Position numbers and translations under genes: made by a program. This document shows positions 49,001 through 60,832 of a DNA stretch of 64,000 bases, in pieces. Within the stretch, counting starts at the first letter, position 1, and each line of letters opens with the position of its first letter. Origin of the DNA: Plutella xylostella (taxonomy: Eukaryota > Arthropoda > Insecta > Lepidoptera > Plutellidae); the NCBI RefSeq assembly GCF_932276165.1, contig NC_063993.1:3110001-3174000 (forward strand), read 5' to 3'. The notes under the pieces are model-generated. The model was not told the DNA's origin, did not search any database, and worked only from the letters and a program-made list of their open reading frames with translations.

Positions 49001-52000
49001 TTTGTCACGTCTTAAATGCGCCCCGTGTCAGCCCTTCTGAATGAATTTAAAACCACTAAACAGTATCACAAACCTGCACATGCATGCCGAAGAAGCAGAT
49101 ATCCGTCCCGTCGACCTCCTCAAAGGCGAACAGCGCCTTGGCCCGGTACGGGAACTCCGCGCACAGCTCGCCCGACTCCACGAACCGCGAGCGCATGCCC
49201 GGCTTCACTTCTACCATCTGGAAATTTACCGTTACTGTTAGTTGCTGTAAATCCGTAGTATAAATTTATGATTTTTGTATGTAAGTTTCTTGTACACGGG
49301 TTAACGTTGCGTCTTACGGTCTTTCAATAAAATTTATAGTTCTTAAGGCTGTTTTTAACAGAATGCGGATTTGATCACGCACGCGGGATTGCCCCGCACG
49401 CTTTCATACAAGTATTAATTGTAACGCGTTGAATATGCACGAGAGACGCGGGAAAATGGCGTGCAACCACGCGTGCATGATGAAATTCGCATGCTGTTAA
49501 AAACAGCCTTAAGAACTATAAATTTTATTGAAAGACCGTAAGACGCAACGTTAACCCGTGTACAAGAAACTTACATACAAAAATCATAAATTTATACTAC
49601 GAAGTATATAATTGAATATAAAGTGATGAGGATATTTACCTTATCCGACGACGCCACAACTCGTATATGCACTTCGCCGGCGCCAGCCTCCTTCTTCTTG
49701 AGGAAGTTATTCACTCTCGTCTCTATATAAATGCCGAGTTTAGAGGGTGGCAGCTTCTTAGCGCAGAATTTGTTATCTTTCCGTTTGGCGCCCTTCTTCT
49801 TAAGGCAATTATCACAGCAGAAGCCCTGGGGCCATATCGAGTCGTGGTGCAAGACGCAGATCTGGTGCTGCTTGCGACCACAGTCACTGCACACCACAAA
49901 CGGCTCTTGTTCTAAGTGATCATTCTTCATCTCTTTAAATTGATCCTTTTTGATCACACTGCAATATTTGGATTTGTTAATTTTGGTGTTTGATCTTGAA
50001 TGAAAAACATCGGTAAGCAACTGTTGTTATTGTTAATTAAGTGTATTTACATAGCTTTTAAAATTTAAAATTTTGTCACACATTACGTTCATGTATCATT
50101 GATAGCCGAATAGTGTCAAGAAGCATAGACAATCACTCGGTATACTCACGTCTGCGGCTGAAGAGGGTCGTCGCCCAGCGTGACGGTGTCGCCCTGGATG
50201 TCGTTGAAGCACTTCTGGCAGAACGTGTATCTATCGGAGACAACCCCATAGGCTTTTAGACTGTGTTCGTAACGTTGTGTGTGTATGTTACATCCAGCGT
50301 CCGAGTGTGGTGAGGCGAGGGCGGGTGCAAGGAACGGCGTGAAGGGCGAAACAAAAATTAGTAAGCGACGACAACTTAAAATGGGTTAGTAGACACAGAA
50401 AGTGAGCGGGTTAGGATTAGGGTACCGAAGAATAAATACCAGAGTGAAAGCTTATGTATGAAAGGCGTAATGGATGGTAGAGAAGGATTTTTCAGTGAAT
50501 ATAGGTATTTATTATTCAGTGACGGTCACATTTGAACATAAGGACTTAATAGTTAACAATCTGATCTATCTTCATACATTTAAATTACAAAAATGCAACG
50601 TTGTATTGCATTTATATAGTCACGGTTATGCGACGGGCAAAATCAATATTGGCCTTCGTGTTCAATGTTTCTGTTGGAATTGATCGTTTTGAATGTATAC
50701 ACTTTCTTCCGACCTTCAATGAGGCCCATGAGTCAACAAGAACCTTTTGCGTCTCATTCTCATTACTTTGATCGTTGTGTTAAAATCAACAAATGAAAGA
50801 GTTGGTAATACATAGTTAACGATCTCATCGACGATATTTACTTTTAAATGCTATCGTGAATCCCTTTACTAATTATAGTTGAGTCATTAGACTCATTCAT
50901 CAGTTTCGAAAAGTAATAAACAATTTCACACTTATTTTCCCAGAATCTCATTAGGAAATTGATCGTCATGATAAAAAAGTAATATATTAGTTAAAATTAA
51001 TGTCACGTCTTTAATTTCAGAAAAAGCTTTTAATTTTATTGAAAATGTTATGATGTTTAGTTATTGTAGGAATAAAATAAAATTTATATCACTACAAAAA
51101 TGATCTATAGGTTGAAGCGAAAGCGGACAGAACTGAGATGGATAGAAAATAGTGCATAATCATTCATCATATTATGGTAGGATCTACACACGGCTGTTAA
51201 ATAGAAAGGTGTCATCAGCAAATGTTATAAATTTATGATGATGATGCAACAAGTAGCTTCACGATAACTACACTTTGTAAGTGTATATTTTCCCAAGTGA
51301 ATACCTATAAATCCGTGTAGACATGCAATCTACACAAGTTTGTATTTTGCGATCAAGTTACGTTATTCAATAACTTTTAGGACCTATTGTGTGGGATTAA
51401 TATGAAAGCTGTCTTTGTTTAGGTTCAAGTTTTCCCTACCATTAGAATGATATTTATTTACTTTCGCATATTTTTTATTACATATAATTTTGTTCTAATA
51501 TTATAAAGACTCAGAAACTAATGCGTCGATCCGAAAAATCTTTCACCATTCTAAACGCTACAGTATCTATCACTAGTACTGTAGGTATTTTTACGGTGGT
51601 TTCAGTAATAATAATTGCCAATGCCGTTTCAGTCACTGGAACTTTTTCATTGCTCGTGAGTGTACTAATATGCATAATTTTATGAATTTTAGATAACACC
51701 TTTCTTTTTAACACGGCTATTCCGACGCACACTGATAAAAAATAATGTATGGAGCAGATTCACGAAAGCATTTTAAGAAATGTTGAGGGCATTGATTTAA
51801 ATGAGTGAAACATTGCTTGAACAGACTATGGAAGAATAGAATCTATGAAACATCTAAGCTGTGTATATGTTTTATTTAGCTAATGATGAGGTTCGTGAAT
51901 AAAGAAACTGTATGAAAATGGAGGACGGGATCACGGTATCTCGCTGTAATTATAGGTTTGTCAAGACTCCTTTCTACTCCCACTTATGAACAACCGCCAT

Positions 52001-55000
52001 TTTCATATTTTTTCTTACGGGGTACTAAAATTCGTCACTGAGTGCCTGTTTTACAATTGCAATGTTTGGAATTTTGATAAAAGTAACCTGAGCTTGTGAA
52101 ACAAGCACTAGAATTCACTCCATAAAATAGATTATTTATAACACTTTGCATTCATTTCACAAATATATTTTTATGAATGTGTGGAGTGTTAACAACAAAC
52201 TATGAAGAGAAAATGTCTGGAGAAACAAATTATCACACACAAATCAATCGAGGATTCGTAAATCGACAATGAAACACGGATTGAAACTCACCTATTCTGG
52301 TAACTAAAGTATTTGGCGTCCCTCGGTATGGTGCACAGCTGCTTCCCGTAGCAGCACAGCACTTGCGGGTTGAACGTGTACTTGCGCCCGCAGCAGTAGC
52401 CGAGCTGCTGCATCACCGGGTCTATTTCTTGCTCGAACACCTCTGAGAGCTGTAGGGAGTTGTGGCGGGTTAATATTGCATCAATAGGAAGAGATGTGGT
52501 GCTCCTTCCTCCACCAAGTGCCTCTAAATATGTTAGGATGCCGTGGCCACTGATTCATGACAAGAGAAGATAGAGTAAGTACATAATTATTACGAGAAAA
52601 ATCTGAAAAGTCACTTGGTTGCTGGTGTAAACCCCGCTTATTACAAGATCTATACCTAACAGCGGGAGATAGAAGAATTATTAAGAATATAACATCTAAG
52701 GTCCTACATTTATTTATAAGAAATTAAGAAGAGTTACAACATAATTTGTAACACATATCTAAACTAAGTTGAAATAAGTAACTAATACTGAGTAAGTACA
52801 CTGTTCCCCTTTTATATCTCTAGTCCATCCATCCAAAGGTTGTCTGAAAGAGATCGCTATAAGCGATAAGACCGCCTTTTGTATCCTAGTTAAGTGTCTA
52901 TGTAAAATTGTTAATTATTTCTTGGTGTACAAATAAAGAGTACTCTATCTATCATCTAATACAGAGAAGATTAGTCTTTACCTTAGTGCAGTATCTGTAG
53001 ACTCGCGAGTTCTTGCGGTTGTAGAGCCACGCGTTGTCGAACATGAGCCACACGTCGTCCACGTACTCCCAGGGGTCCTTGTAGTCGCCGCGGTCCAGCT
53101 TGCCCTTGATGGTGGACAGGTCGATGGGCTTGGTGACGATGTCGAAGTAGTCGGGGATGCCCAGCGCCTGCGCGTCCACGGGCTGGCGGAACGGCAGCGA
53201 CTCCGGGTCTTGGCGGAACAGCTTCTCGAGGGTGGGGAGCAGAGCCGTGCGCAGTTCTTCAGGTTTGAACTCCTTGACGCAGCGAGGCGTGGTGCTGCTG
53301 CCCGCCTCCACCGGCTCCTCCTTGATCTCCGTTTTGATTTCATGCTTTACCTCGTGCTTGATCTCGAGCTTCGGCTCCTGTTTTATAGAAAAGTCTTGGT
53401 CCATGGGCTCCTTCTTGATGTCGTCGGCGCTGCGCATGCCCTTGCCGCCGGAGTCGGGCGGGTCGTCGGGGTCGTCGAGCGGCTCGCGCTTGATGCGCGG
53501 CTCGTCGGGCGGCGGCGGGCTGTCGTCCGCGTCCGCCGCCGCGTTGAGCGCCGCCATCTGCGAGGAGAGGCCGGGCGCGGCGCGGGACGAGGGGCGCGGC
53601 TCGGGCGCGGGGGAGGGCGCGGCCAGCGGCGTGGCGGGCGTGCCGGCCGAGCCGCCGGGCCCGGGCGACGGCGCGGGCGGGCCCTGGAACCCGTGGTTCA
53701 CGAAGGGGCTGGCCACGGGGCCGGCCTGCCGCTTGGCCGCCTCCAGGCCGGGCCCGGGCGACGCGCCCAGCGCGGGGCCGTTGCTCTGCATCGCGTACTG
53801 CGCGGGCGTGGGCGGCACGGGCGACGTCATCGGCTGGTGGAAGGGCGACATGCCCGGCCCGCCCACCACGGAGCCGTTGGGCGTGGGCGGCAGCTGGTTG
53901 GGGCTGGGGCCGGGCGGGCCCACCAGCGTAGTACTGTAGGGCAGGCGGTTGCTGGGCTGCATGGAGAGCATGCCGGGCGAGGGGATCATGCGGCCGGCGA
54001 GCGGGGCGCGCGGGGGCGCGGGCCGCATGGCGCCGGCCAGGGCCCCGCCCAGCGCGCCCCCCGGTCCCACGCCCCCCGCCGCCGCCGCCTGCGCCTGCTG
54101 CGCCGCCTGCTGCTCTTTCCTCTTCTGTCTCTTCTCCTCGAGCTCCTTCTGTATCTTGTAGATCTTCTCGGCCAGCAGGTGGTAGTACTCGGAGCGCGTG
54201 CTCGCCATCTCGTACATGTCTCCCTCCACTTTCCGCGCGTACGCTACTAAATTATACATTCTCTTATCTAACATTGCGGTCGGGTCCGGCGTCGGGAATA
54301 TCGCTTGCACCCTGTTAATCGAAAAAAGGTACCGTTAGTAAAGGACCACCTCGAAATAAAAACGACACGGCTCAGTCGGCTTGTCGGAGGTACTTACAGT
54401 TTATGCACGAGGTGGTTTCTGAGATCGGCAGTGATAGACTGGTGCCACTCCTTGGTGCCGGACGCGGGGTTGGCGGTGACGGCGCCGCCGCCCAGCTGCA
54501 GCGACCCGCCGCCCATCTGCGACGGCAAGTTGCCAAACAACTACACAGAGGAGAAAAAACATAGATTAATCTTGACTTCTAAAGTTCATATTACACATGT
54601 GTGTTAGGTTAGGTTGTAAATCTCTCTCACCAGTTGCTGCTGCTGCTGCTGCTGCAAGTCCTGCTGCGGCTGCTGCGCGAACAGCTGCTGCATCTGTGGC
54701 TGCTGCGGCACCACGTCGGTGAGGCCGGGCGGGCGCGCGGGCCCCGCCAGGCGGGTGAGCGGCGGCCGCGGGAACCCCGAGCCCACCATGTTGGAGACCG
54801 ACGATGGGCAGGTGATGCCGAGCGCCTCGTAGGCTCGCTTCAGGTCGACGCCCGTGCTGGTGACGGGCGCGGCCGGCTGCTGCGGCGCGAGCGTGTTGAC
54901 GGGGCACGGCCCGGGCTGGCCCATGCCCACCGGCGCCGCGCCCACGCCCGCCGTCGGGTGGCTCGCTGCCGCTGCCGCTACAAAATTAGGTGAATCTTAG

Positions 55001-58000
55001 TTTTGGCGAGTTTGAGTTTAGAAAGATATTTTTTGTTATAAGATCGAGACATTTAAGAGACACTGCACAACTACAGCATAACAAACAGGGATAGTGTAGG
55101 TGTATAACGTATAACTTACCATTCATATTATTACTTTTAGTCCTATCTGCTTGTTTAAGGGGTAAGCACACAGGACAGTCATTCTTATTACAATGTTTCC
55201 AATGGTTGATGATTTGTCTTGACGAGGAACAATGAGGTACTGAACAGTTTTTTCCCGCCTGAAAAAGAGCGACAGCGTTAATGGAAGACTCATAAAATAG
55301 CTAAGTTACAGAACACAAGCTATGATAAACATTACAAATATCTATTGATGAACAAATTTTTGATTGAAGTGATAGTTGATAGATGAATAAATAAATTTAG
55401 AATTCAAAATGAGACAAAACAAGCAAGGAAATAATTTTATACACAAATAACTAGAAGACAATAAAAGTAACCATACTACACTCACTTGGCAGGACATCAT
55501 ATGGTTGAGGACACCCTTCATAGTCTTGCAGTGTGGCAGCGAGCACTGCCACGTCTCTCCATTGCTCTGGGACTCTCTCCGCTGACACTTGTGTGCGTGG
55601 AGGAGCAACACGAGCTGTTGTTGGATCAACTTGCGTTTCTCCGGGTCCGCTATTGAACCCGAGGCGGGGGGCTGAGGGGGCGCTTGCGTCGCCGCTTGCG
55701 GTTGCGACTATAAAGGATGGGAGATGTTTAAAAATAATGAACCTGTCATATGTACTATCGGAAAAAGTACAGTAAAAGGTAGTCTACTTGCGCAAATACG
55801 GGCAGGGAGAGACGGGTACGATACCGGACTATACTCAGTCATACAAGATTGCATTCACCTTTTTGAAAAGAAAAATATTTCAGATCTAAAACAAAAACAC
55901 TGCAACTTCAGACACTAACCTGTCCGCCAGAGGGCGCCCCCGGCGTCTGTGGCGAGGGCGCGGGCGGCACGGCCTGGGGCGCCGCGCCGCCGTCGCCGGG
56001 CGGGCCGAACCTCACGCCCTGCGGCCGCTGGGCGGGCGGCGCGCCCGGGCCCTGCGGCGACTGCCCGTACTGCGGGTGGTAGGGCAGCGGGTGCCCGCCG
56101 CCGCCGGGTACTTGCATGCGCGGGTGGTGCTGAAGAGAACTCCGCATCACGGGGGCTTGCATGCCTACTGGCATGCGAGCTTGTGGGCCATTCTGCATCG
56201 CCTGGAAACGGAGGATGTTAGGCTATTGTGGTAGGAGTATTTTTATTGTATAGGTTAGCAGATTTTGAACTCAATCTCTGTTACTCAAAAGCCAGTATAT
56301 GTACACAATATGGCCAATTCACAAAAAACAAATCTCCTTTCTCTATCAAGTAATGACTCAGTGGTGGGTCTCAAGTAGTAATTTACCTGTCCAGAAATTT
56401 GGCAATGAATCAGCACAAACATCATAAACATAGGAAAGACTCAGCAAACATACCTGAGCGTGCGGATGGTGAGGGCCCTGGTGATGGTTGTTGCCCATCA
56501 TGGTGGGCAGCTGTTTGTTCACATTGTTGATGAGGCCGCCGCCGAGCATGCCGGCGCCCATGCTGCTGTTGGCCACTATCATGTTGCCCCCCACGTTTGC
56601 CACGTTCATACCACCTGTGGATACAATTAGCGATGTAGACTATGAGACAAGCCAGATAATTTAATTTTATATCACATCAATATTTTAAATCCAGCTTTGT
56701 ACTCGCAATCTGGAGGCAGTCTAATGTAATTTTTTTTCAGTAATGTCTAGAATTATTGTAAGATTTGACTAGTAAAAACTAGAAGCAAAGGAAGTACTAG
56801 AAATTCCACAAGGCTTCAAATATTCAGTTAAGGGAAGTTTAATATTGTTGCACCATCAATTGACATGGTCTGAAAAACTTCGTAATATTGAGGTAACTCA
56901 GTAAATACGAATAATGTTACATACCTTGTATAGAACTCATTGGCATTGATGAATGAAGTTGCTGATTTGGATGACTCGTATTTGGCATTAATTGCGGGTG
57001 CATACCACCCATGAGGTCCTTAGATACAGACACATTAGGAGGTGACTGCAAGTTGGGACTCTTACTTCCTAAACTACCCAAAACTAGGGGATTGTTGTGG
57101 CCAACTAAGCCACCTTGCTTTCCCTGTAAAATAATAACAAGTATGTAGAATATGCACCTTAAACCCAAAAATTGACTCAAACTATTCAACATCAAACAAA
57201 TAAAAACAGTTTAGAAGTAATGGTTTTACTATAATTTCTTGGGTTGTGGATATCTTCACCCATTCCATTTACATATGTGAATCCAGAGATTTCTAGAAGC
57301 CTTTTGTATACAGGGGTTTATTTAGCAGTTAGGATCTGCTTCACAAAAATAGTATGTATCTGCTGTTCAGTCTTCAAGCATAAAAAAAAAAACAATATAA
57401 TTCTAATACTACACTTACTTGTTGCATAAGGTGATTATTAATCTGCCTTTGCATGGCAGCAGTGGGGTCATCCCCATTCATCTGCTGCTGGGACATCTGC
57501 CCCCCCGGCCCGGGGCCTTGCGCGGGGGGCTTCGGCCCCGTCACACCCGGCTGTTCCCATCCCATCAACTCATCAGGGAGATCCTTCTCAAGATCAAACA
57601 TGTCTTGGATGTTCGAGAACCCATCTACTGGAACATAAATACAAGTGGTTAGCAATGTGATACATTTTAGTATGATGGTAACATAGTTTTAGAGGTACAC
57701 ATAATTTTTACCAAACATCACAAATAGCAGTTACAATTTCACTAAAACAGGTGTACTGTACTACACTATAACAAAACATCCTATTTACAGATATTTGTAC
57801 ACTGAATATTTATTTAATTGAAATTCAACATTAGACTAGATTCTAGGGACTGCAAAATGGAAGGATATTGGAAAAACTAGAGTTTGTAACACCACAATTT
57901 AATCATATAAAAATTAGACAAGATATTACTTTGCTACATGAATATTTTGTTAGTCAACAAACATGATTACATTCACAAGACACATAAACAATAAGTAAAC

Positions 58001-59023
58001 AAATATTTACCGGTAACATGATAGAACCTACCATGTTGAAGATTTTTAACTTCCTGATATTTGGGCAGCATGACAGTAGTGGCCATGGCCGAGGGATGGT
58101 TGATGTAGCGAGTGATGACAGCTGCTTGAGACAAAACGAAAATCTTCAACATTGCAGGTCCCATTGTATTTCACGACATTTTGAAAATCAATAAAACCAG
58201 CAAATATAGAAGTGTAAAACTTATATAATTAAGGTATAAAGCGGGTTTGGAGGTTACAATTTAGCTGATAAAGATTTGAACAAGGTGAACATAGTTTTTA
58301 GGTTAAATTATGATGCTCCTCTAATTTTCTTTAACAAAATATACTCATAGTGCTTATTCCACAGTAACAATAAGAATCATTGCTTTTTCTAGCCAATGTT
58401 CATGTCAGGTCTATTGATAAACCAACAGAAGGTATCTAGGATATATTTGATGGCTTTCAATAAACCTTTAGCAAAAAGTAGGTCAAAAATATGTACTTTA
58501 AAAATATTTTGACCTGTGGTTTCATTTTTTCTATGAATTTACACTGTGAATTCCACAAGATACACATTACAGTTAAAACTAGGTTATTTTTGAAAGGAGT
58601 AGAATGTTATAGAAGATCATTGGACCTCAGATTATGTTCAGTTTATGTTCATGTAGAAATGGGATTTGTACCAATACTAGGAAGAGGCTATGTATGAGTT
58701 CTAATACTGCAGACCTACTTGGTAGTTGGCAAATAAAGACATAAGAAAATATATTGGTACAACCATACAGTAAAGCCATGCAAAGAGTCATAATCCTAGA
58801 AATACGACGCAAAATACGTAAAGGCTCTAAAACATTGAAGGCAAAATGTCAAAATGTACAGTAGTAGTGCCTCTGACATACATGACAGAACTCGGGTCGC
58901 AACACTTGCCAATCCTGAACCAAAACATTGAATTTACTCACCCGAGTCGGAGGGACCCTGGAAAGGGTCTCGAATCATCTTAGCCCGCTTATTCGGCGGC
59001 TCATCCACATGATGATCGCCCAT
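44112..59023 (-). CDS. nej: CREB-binding protein / p300 histone acetyltransferase (nejire), complete, 21 exons
   Basis: Nuclear co-activator that acetylates histones (H3K27, H3K18) and bridges CREB and other factors to transcription. Exons, minus strand: 59023-58942, 57627-57419, 57123-56925, 56614-56454, 56201-55920, 55707-55486, 55258-55120, 54977-54631, 54540-54398, 54311-52982, 52449-52292, 50230-50150, 49958-49640, 49217-49074, 48798-48325, 48120-47887, 47174-46380, 46099-45941, 45430-45254, 44865-44644, 44474-44112. All join in phase: 6240 nt, 2079 aa. Domains by approximate residue: TAZ1 335-421, KIX 578-660, bromodomain 940-1045, RING/PHD 1080-1180, HAT 1190-1440, ZZ 1560-1610, TAZ2 1625-1710, NCBD 1840-1885, polyQ 1930-1950. 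Start: MGDHHVDEPPNKRAKM, like other insect and vertebrate CBP N-termini. Confidence 0.96.
45640..45925 (+). mobile_element. Retroposon 3' fragment in CBP intron 18
   Basis: TCATTGGAAGAGCCCTACGT followed by CCAGCAGTAGACAATTATCA is the type of 3' end seen in many lepidopteran LINE copies. No ORF of note. Left boundary uncertain. Confidence 0.45.
46380..47174 (-). CDS. nej: CBP exon 17: ZZ and TAZ2 zinc domains
   Basis: Single exon of 265 codons. ZZ: FVYTCNSCKAHVETRYHCTV with CDDFDLCCPCY. TAZ2: RKQSIQRCIQSLVHACQCRD, CRLPSCQKMKRVVTHTKIC, KGDCPICKQLIALCCYHAKH, and C-x4-C in CSVPFC. It ends in a Gln-rich and Pro/Ala-rich segment. These modules bind histone tails and transactivation domains. Confidence 0.93.
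47887..50230 (-). CDS. nej: CBP exons 12-16: RING/PHD and acetyltransferase core
   Basis: Exons 50230-50150, 49958-49640, 49217-49074, 48798-48325 and 48120-47887. PHD-type cysteines lie in VCSDCGRKQHQICVLHH and GFCCDNCLKK. HAT core: FFGMHVQEYGSESP, RRVYIAYLDSVHFF, HIWACPPSEGDDYIFHCHPP (the Trp is an active-site residue) and KRLQEWYKKMLDKG, whose Tyr matches the p300 catalytic Tyr. Then LPYFEGDFWPNVLEESIKEL and a Lys-rich segment. Donor 48324 reads gtcagt, weaker than consensus. No active-site residue is missing. Confidence 0.93.
48907..49039. mobile_element. 133-bp foldback MITE in a CBP intron
   Basis: CAGAAGGGCT (48907-48916) and AGCCCTTCTG (49030-49039) are exact inverses. GACGTGACAAAAGTTTTCCG with TCGCGCTCGCTC pairs imperfectly with the opposite arm (GAGTGAGCGCGACGCATAAC, TTTTGTCACGTC). 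It lies about 35 bp from exon 49217-49074. Confidence 0.7.
49254..49601. repeat. Perfect 108-bp inverted repeat in CBP intron 13
   Basis: Arms 49254-49361 and 49494-49601 are exact inverses over all 108 bases as read by eye. The inner 132 bases continue as an imperfect MITE-like hairpin, with the GGCTGTTTTTAACAG ends flanked by TTAA on both sides. Thus about 89 bp outside the MITE core is also duplicated in inverted form. It starts 37 bp upstream, in the transcript, of exon 49217-49074 and ends 39 bp after exon 49958-49640, so it fills almost the whole intron. Confidence 0.9.
50231..52291 (-). other. CBP intron 11, no feature
   Basis: About 2 kb of AT-rich intron between exons 52449-52292 and 50230-50150. 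Short ORFs only; no repeat or RNA gene recognised. Confidence 0.5.
52292..54540 (-). CDS. nej: CBP exons 9-11: KIX domain, linker and bromodomain
   Basis: Exon 54540-54398 gives the first KIX helix (ADLRNHLVHKL). The large exon 54311-52982 completes KIX (RMYNLVAYARKVEGDMYEMA, YYHLLAEKIYKIQKELEEKR), a Pro/Gly/Ala-rich linker with an acidic IKEEP region, and most of the bromodomain (GIPDYFDIVTKPIDLSTIKG, DNAWLYNRKNSRVYRYC; the Asn of YNRKNS is the acetyl-lysine contact). Exon 52449-52292 ends the bromodomain and begins the RING part (QQLGYCCGRKYTFNPQVLCC). Confidence 0.93.
52829..52955 (+). mobile_element. Short LINE 3' end with conserved stem
   Basis: CCAAAGGTTGTCTGAAAGAG, ATCGCTATAAGCGATAAGAC and CGCCTTTTGTA, then AAATAAAG, match the 3' UTR of the fragment at about 43350-43450. 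Only the 3' tail is present. It ends about 30 bp from CBP exon 54311-52982. Confidence 0.65.
55120..55707 (-). CDS. nej: CBP exons 6-7: TAZ1 zinc domain
   Basis: Exons 55707-55486 and 55258-55120. KRKLIQQQLVLLLHAHKCQR starts the TAZ1 fold; zinc ligands follow in CSLPHCKTMKGVLNHMMSCQ, then CSVPHCSSSRQIINHWKHC and NDCPVC. TAZ1 binds transactivation domains such as those of HIF and STAT2 in vertebrates. Confidence 0.92.
57973..58164 (-). other. Coding-like small ORF in CBP intron 1, possible alternative exon
   Basis: ATG at 58164 opens a 63-codon frame (MGPAMLKIFVLSQAAVITRY). The stretch up to 58032 has coding-like codon use and ends in CAACATG then GTAGGT, a usable donor. It would join CBP exon 57627-57419 in phase and replace the normal N-terminus. 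The two ends of the stretch are imperfect inverted repeats (ATGTTGAAGATTTT at both), so a small transposon is an alternative. No family recognised. Confidence 0.35.
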
Positions 59024-59700
59024 GGCTATGTTTACTAAACTAAGCCGTCTTGAATATTTCGGCCCGCCGATTTAAATTACACTTTTATGTCTAATATTTT
59101 CAAGAAATAACATTTTATATCGATTTGTCATCCATCACAATATAATTCACCCACATCCCGATCGTTCGATGTCCTTCCCACCATCGAAGGCACATATTAA
59201 AATTTTCACTCAAGTATTCGCCATTACAAAGCTCCGAATCGAAGAGCTACACAGACCCTCTCACCATCTTCCGTCGGAACTAGCACAATGAAAACAATAC
59301 CACCAGATTTTAGCTATTTTACACAAGATATTTAACCGATCGATTAACACGATTACACTTAACACTTTAAAATACACGGAATGGTACAGTTTATGAGAAA
59401 ATGATGTAAGAAAAAACAGAAAATTTACACGGCAAATTCCGAAATTCTTCTCAGTCTATCCAGCGCAAAATGGCGGCTGTTGATGAAAACTTTTTCTACG
59501 CTTGTCAGAAAATGTCGGCCTATAAAGAGCAAGCGCTGTGATTGGTTCACGCATACCATGTGACCACCGGAAGTCGAAATACGACTGTTCATTGGTTCGA
59601 TATCTCTGACGTCACCGCGTCTACACACGAGCATTGTCGAGAATAGCCGAAGTGCTAAAATCATGTTATGTTATTTTTATCTATAAAAGCATGTTTTATT
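59024..59700 (-). promoter_or_regulatory. CBP 5' UTR and promoter region
   Basis: Upstream of the CBP ATG. A perfect CRE TGACGTCA lies at 59607-59614. Two inverted CCAAT boxes (ATTGG near 59541 and 59592) and an AAAATGGCGGC motif near 59467 are present. No TATA box is obvious. The exact start site cannot be read from the sequence. Confidence 0.5.
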
Positions 59701-60830
59701 TGTTATGATTTATTAAGATATGTTTAAAAAATATTTAAACCATTAACTTAATACATAAAAAACACCAATACATAAGTTTAGGGCCCAAAATATGGAAAGT
59801 AAAAGCATATTTAAATCTTCCCTCCAAAATGGGAGTGGTCTTCATCAATACGACGTGTCTGTGTCGACCATAGACAATATATGTTTTATGACAAAGGCAA
59901 CCTACTTTTTACAGCCCGTAAAATAATGAAGTGCATTTTATTGTATGGAGATAATATAATATATATGGAAACCATGTTCTCTTTCACAAATAATAAACCG
60001 GTAATACAGAAAAATATTTTGTCACAAGACTATTGTTCCATAGTTACAAAATTACCTTAAAGTTATAAAGAACTCCAAATTTAAATATAGATAAATTAAA
60101 AATCGTGACTTGATATAGAAAACACCTAAGTACATGTTTAATATGCTGGGCTTTGTCTGATATAAATCTCAGATTTGTCAATCTAAATAAGTATTAATAA
60201 TAGTAAAGGTTAAATTTAATATTTTAAATACGTATTTTTATAATTTTGTAAATATAGTAATCTATAATTTTTTGATAGGTAGGAAATCCCCTGGGTCGCA
60301 ATACATCGGTTTGGCTAACGCCTTAGAGCGTTCCATGAAATAACATGATTTAAATAAAGAAAATCCACCTTTAGTCCAATGTAAAGGGTTTTGACCAACT
60401 AGGTACACGTTTTTTAATACGCTGAAACATTGAGACCGTTATTATTCTGAGCCCATTGATATATTTTATGGTAATACTCCGAATAATAACTTACAGAAAA
60501 GCACAGCAGGTGAGGTCAAAGTTTAGCAAAGAAATATAGAAAACTACAGCCTACAACTAAAATGTTAACGAAATAAATTTCCACATGATTTCCACATTCA
60601 CCCTTTTTTGTTCTCTACTTTTTTTTAACAGGCTGTTTTCTCTGGACTGATTCTGAATGTCCTACAGAGGTGTGCCTGGAAACTATGCTGAGAATAAAGA
60701 GATGAGATGTTTAAAAAATCGCTACTATCAAACGCATCCATAGCATACTACAGCCGAAAGAAAGAGTAGAAATGAATAGGTTCCTATTGTAGGTGGCACC
60801 ACTTCCCTGTATCGCCATACATGACCACCG
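59701..60830. other. AT-rich intergenic DNA
   Basis: No ORF, RNA gene or complete repeat recognised between the CBP promoter and the foldback element at 60833. Confidence 0.45.
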
Positions 60831-60832
60831 AT

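Noticed and set aside
53157..54250. Large plus-strand ORFs (260 and 346 aa)
   Set aside because: They are antisense shadows of the GC-rich CBP KIX-bromodomain exon.
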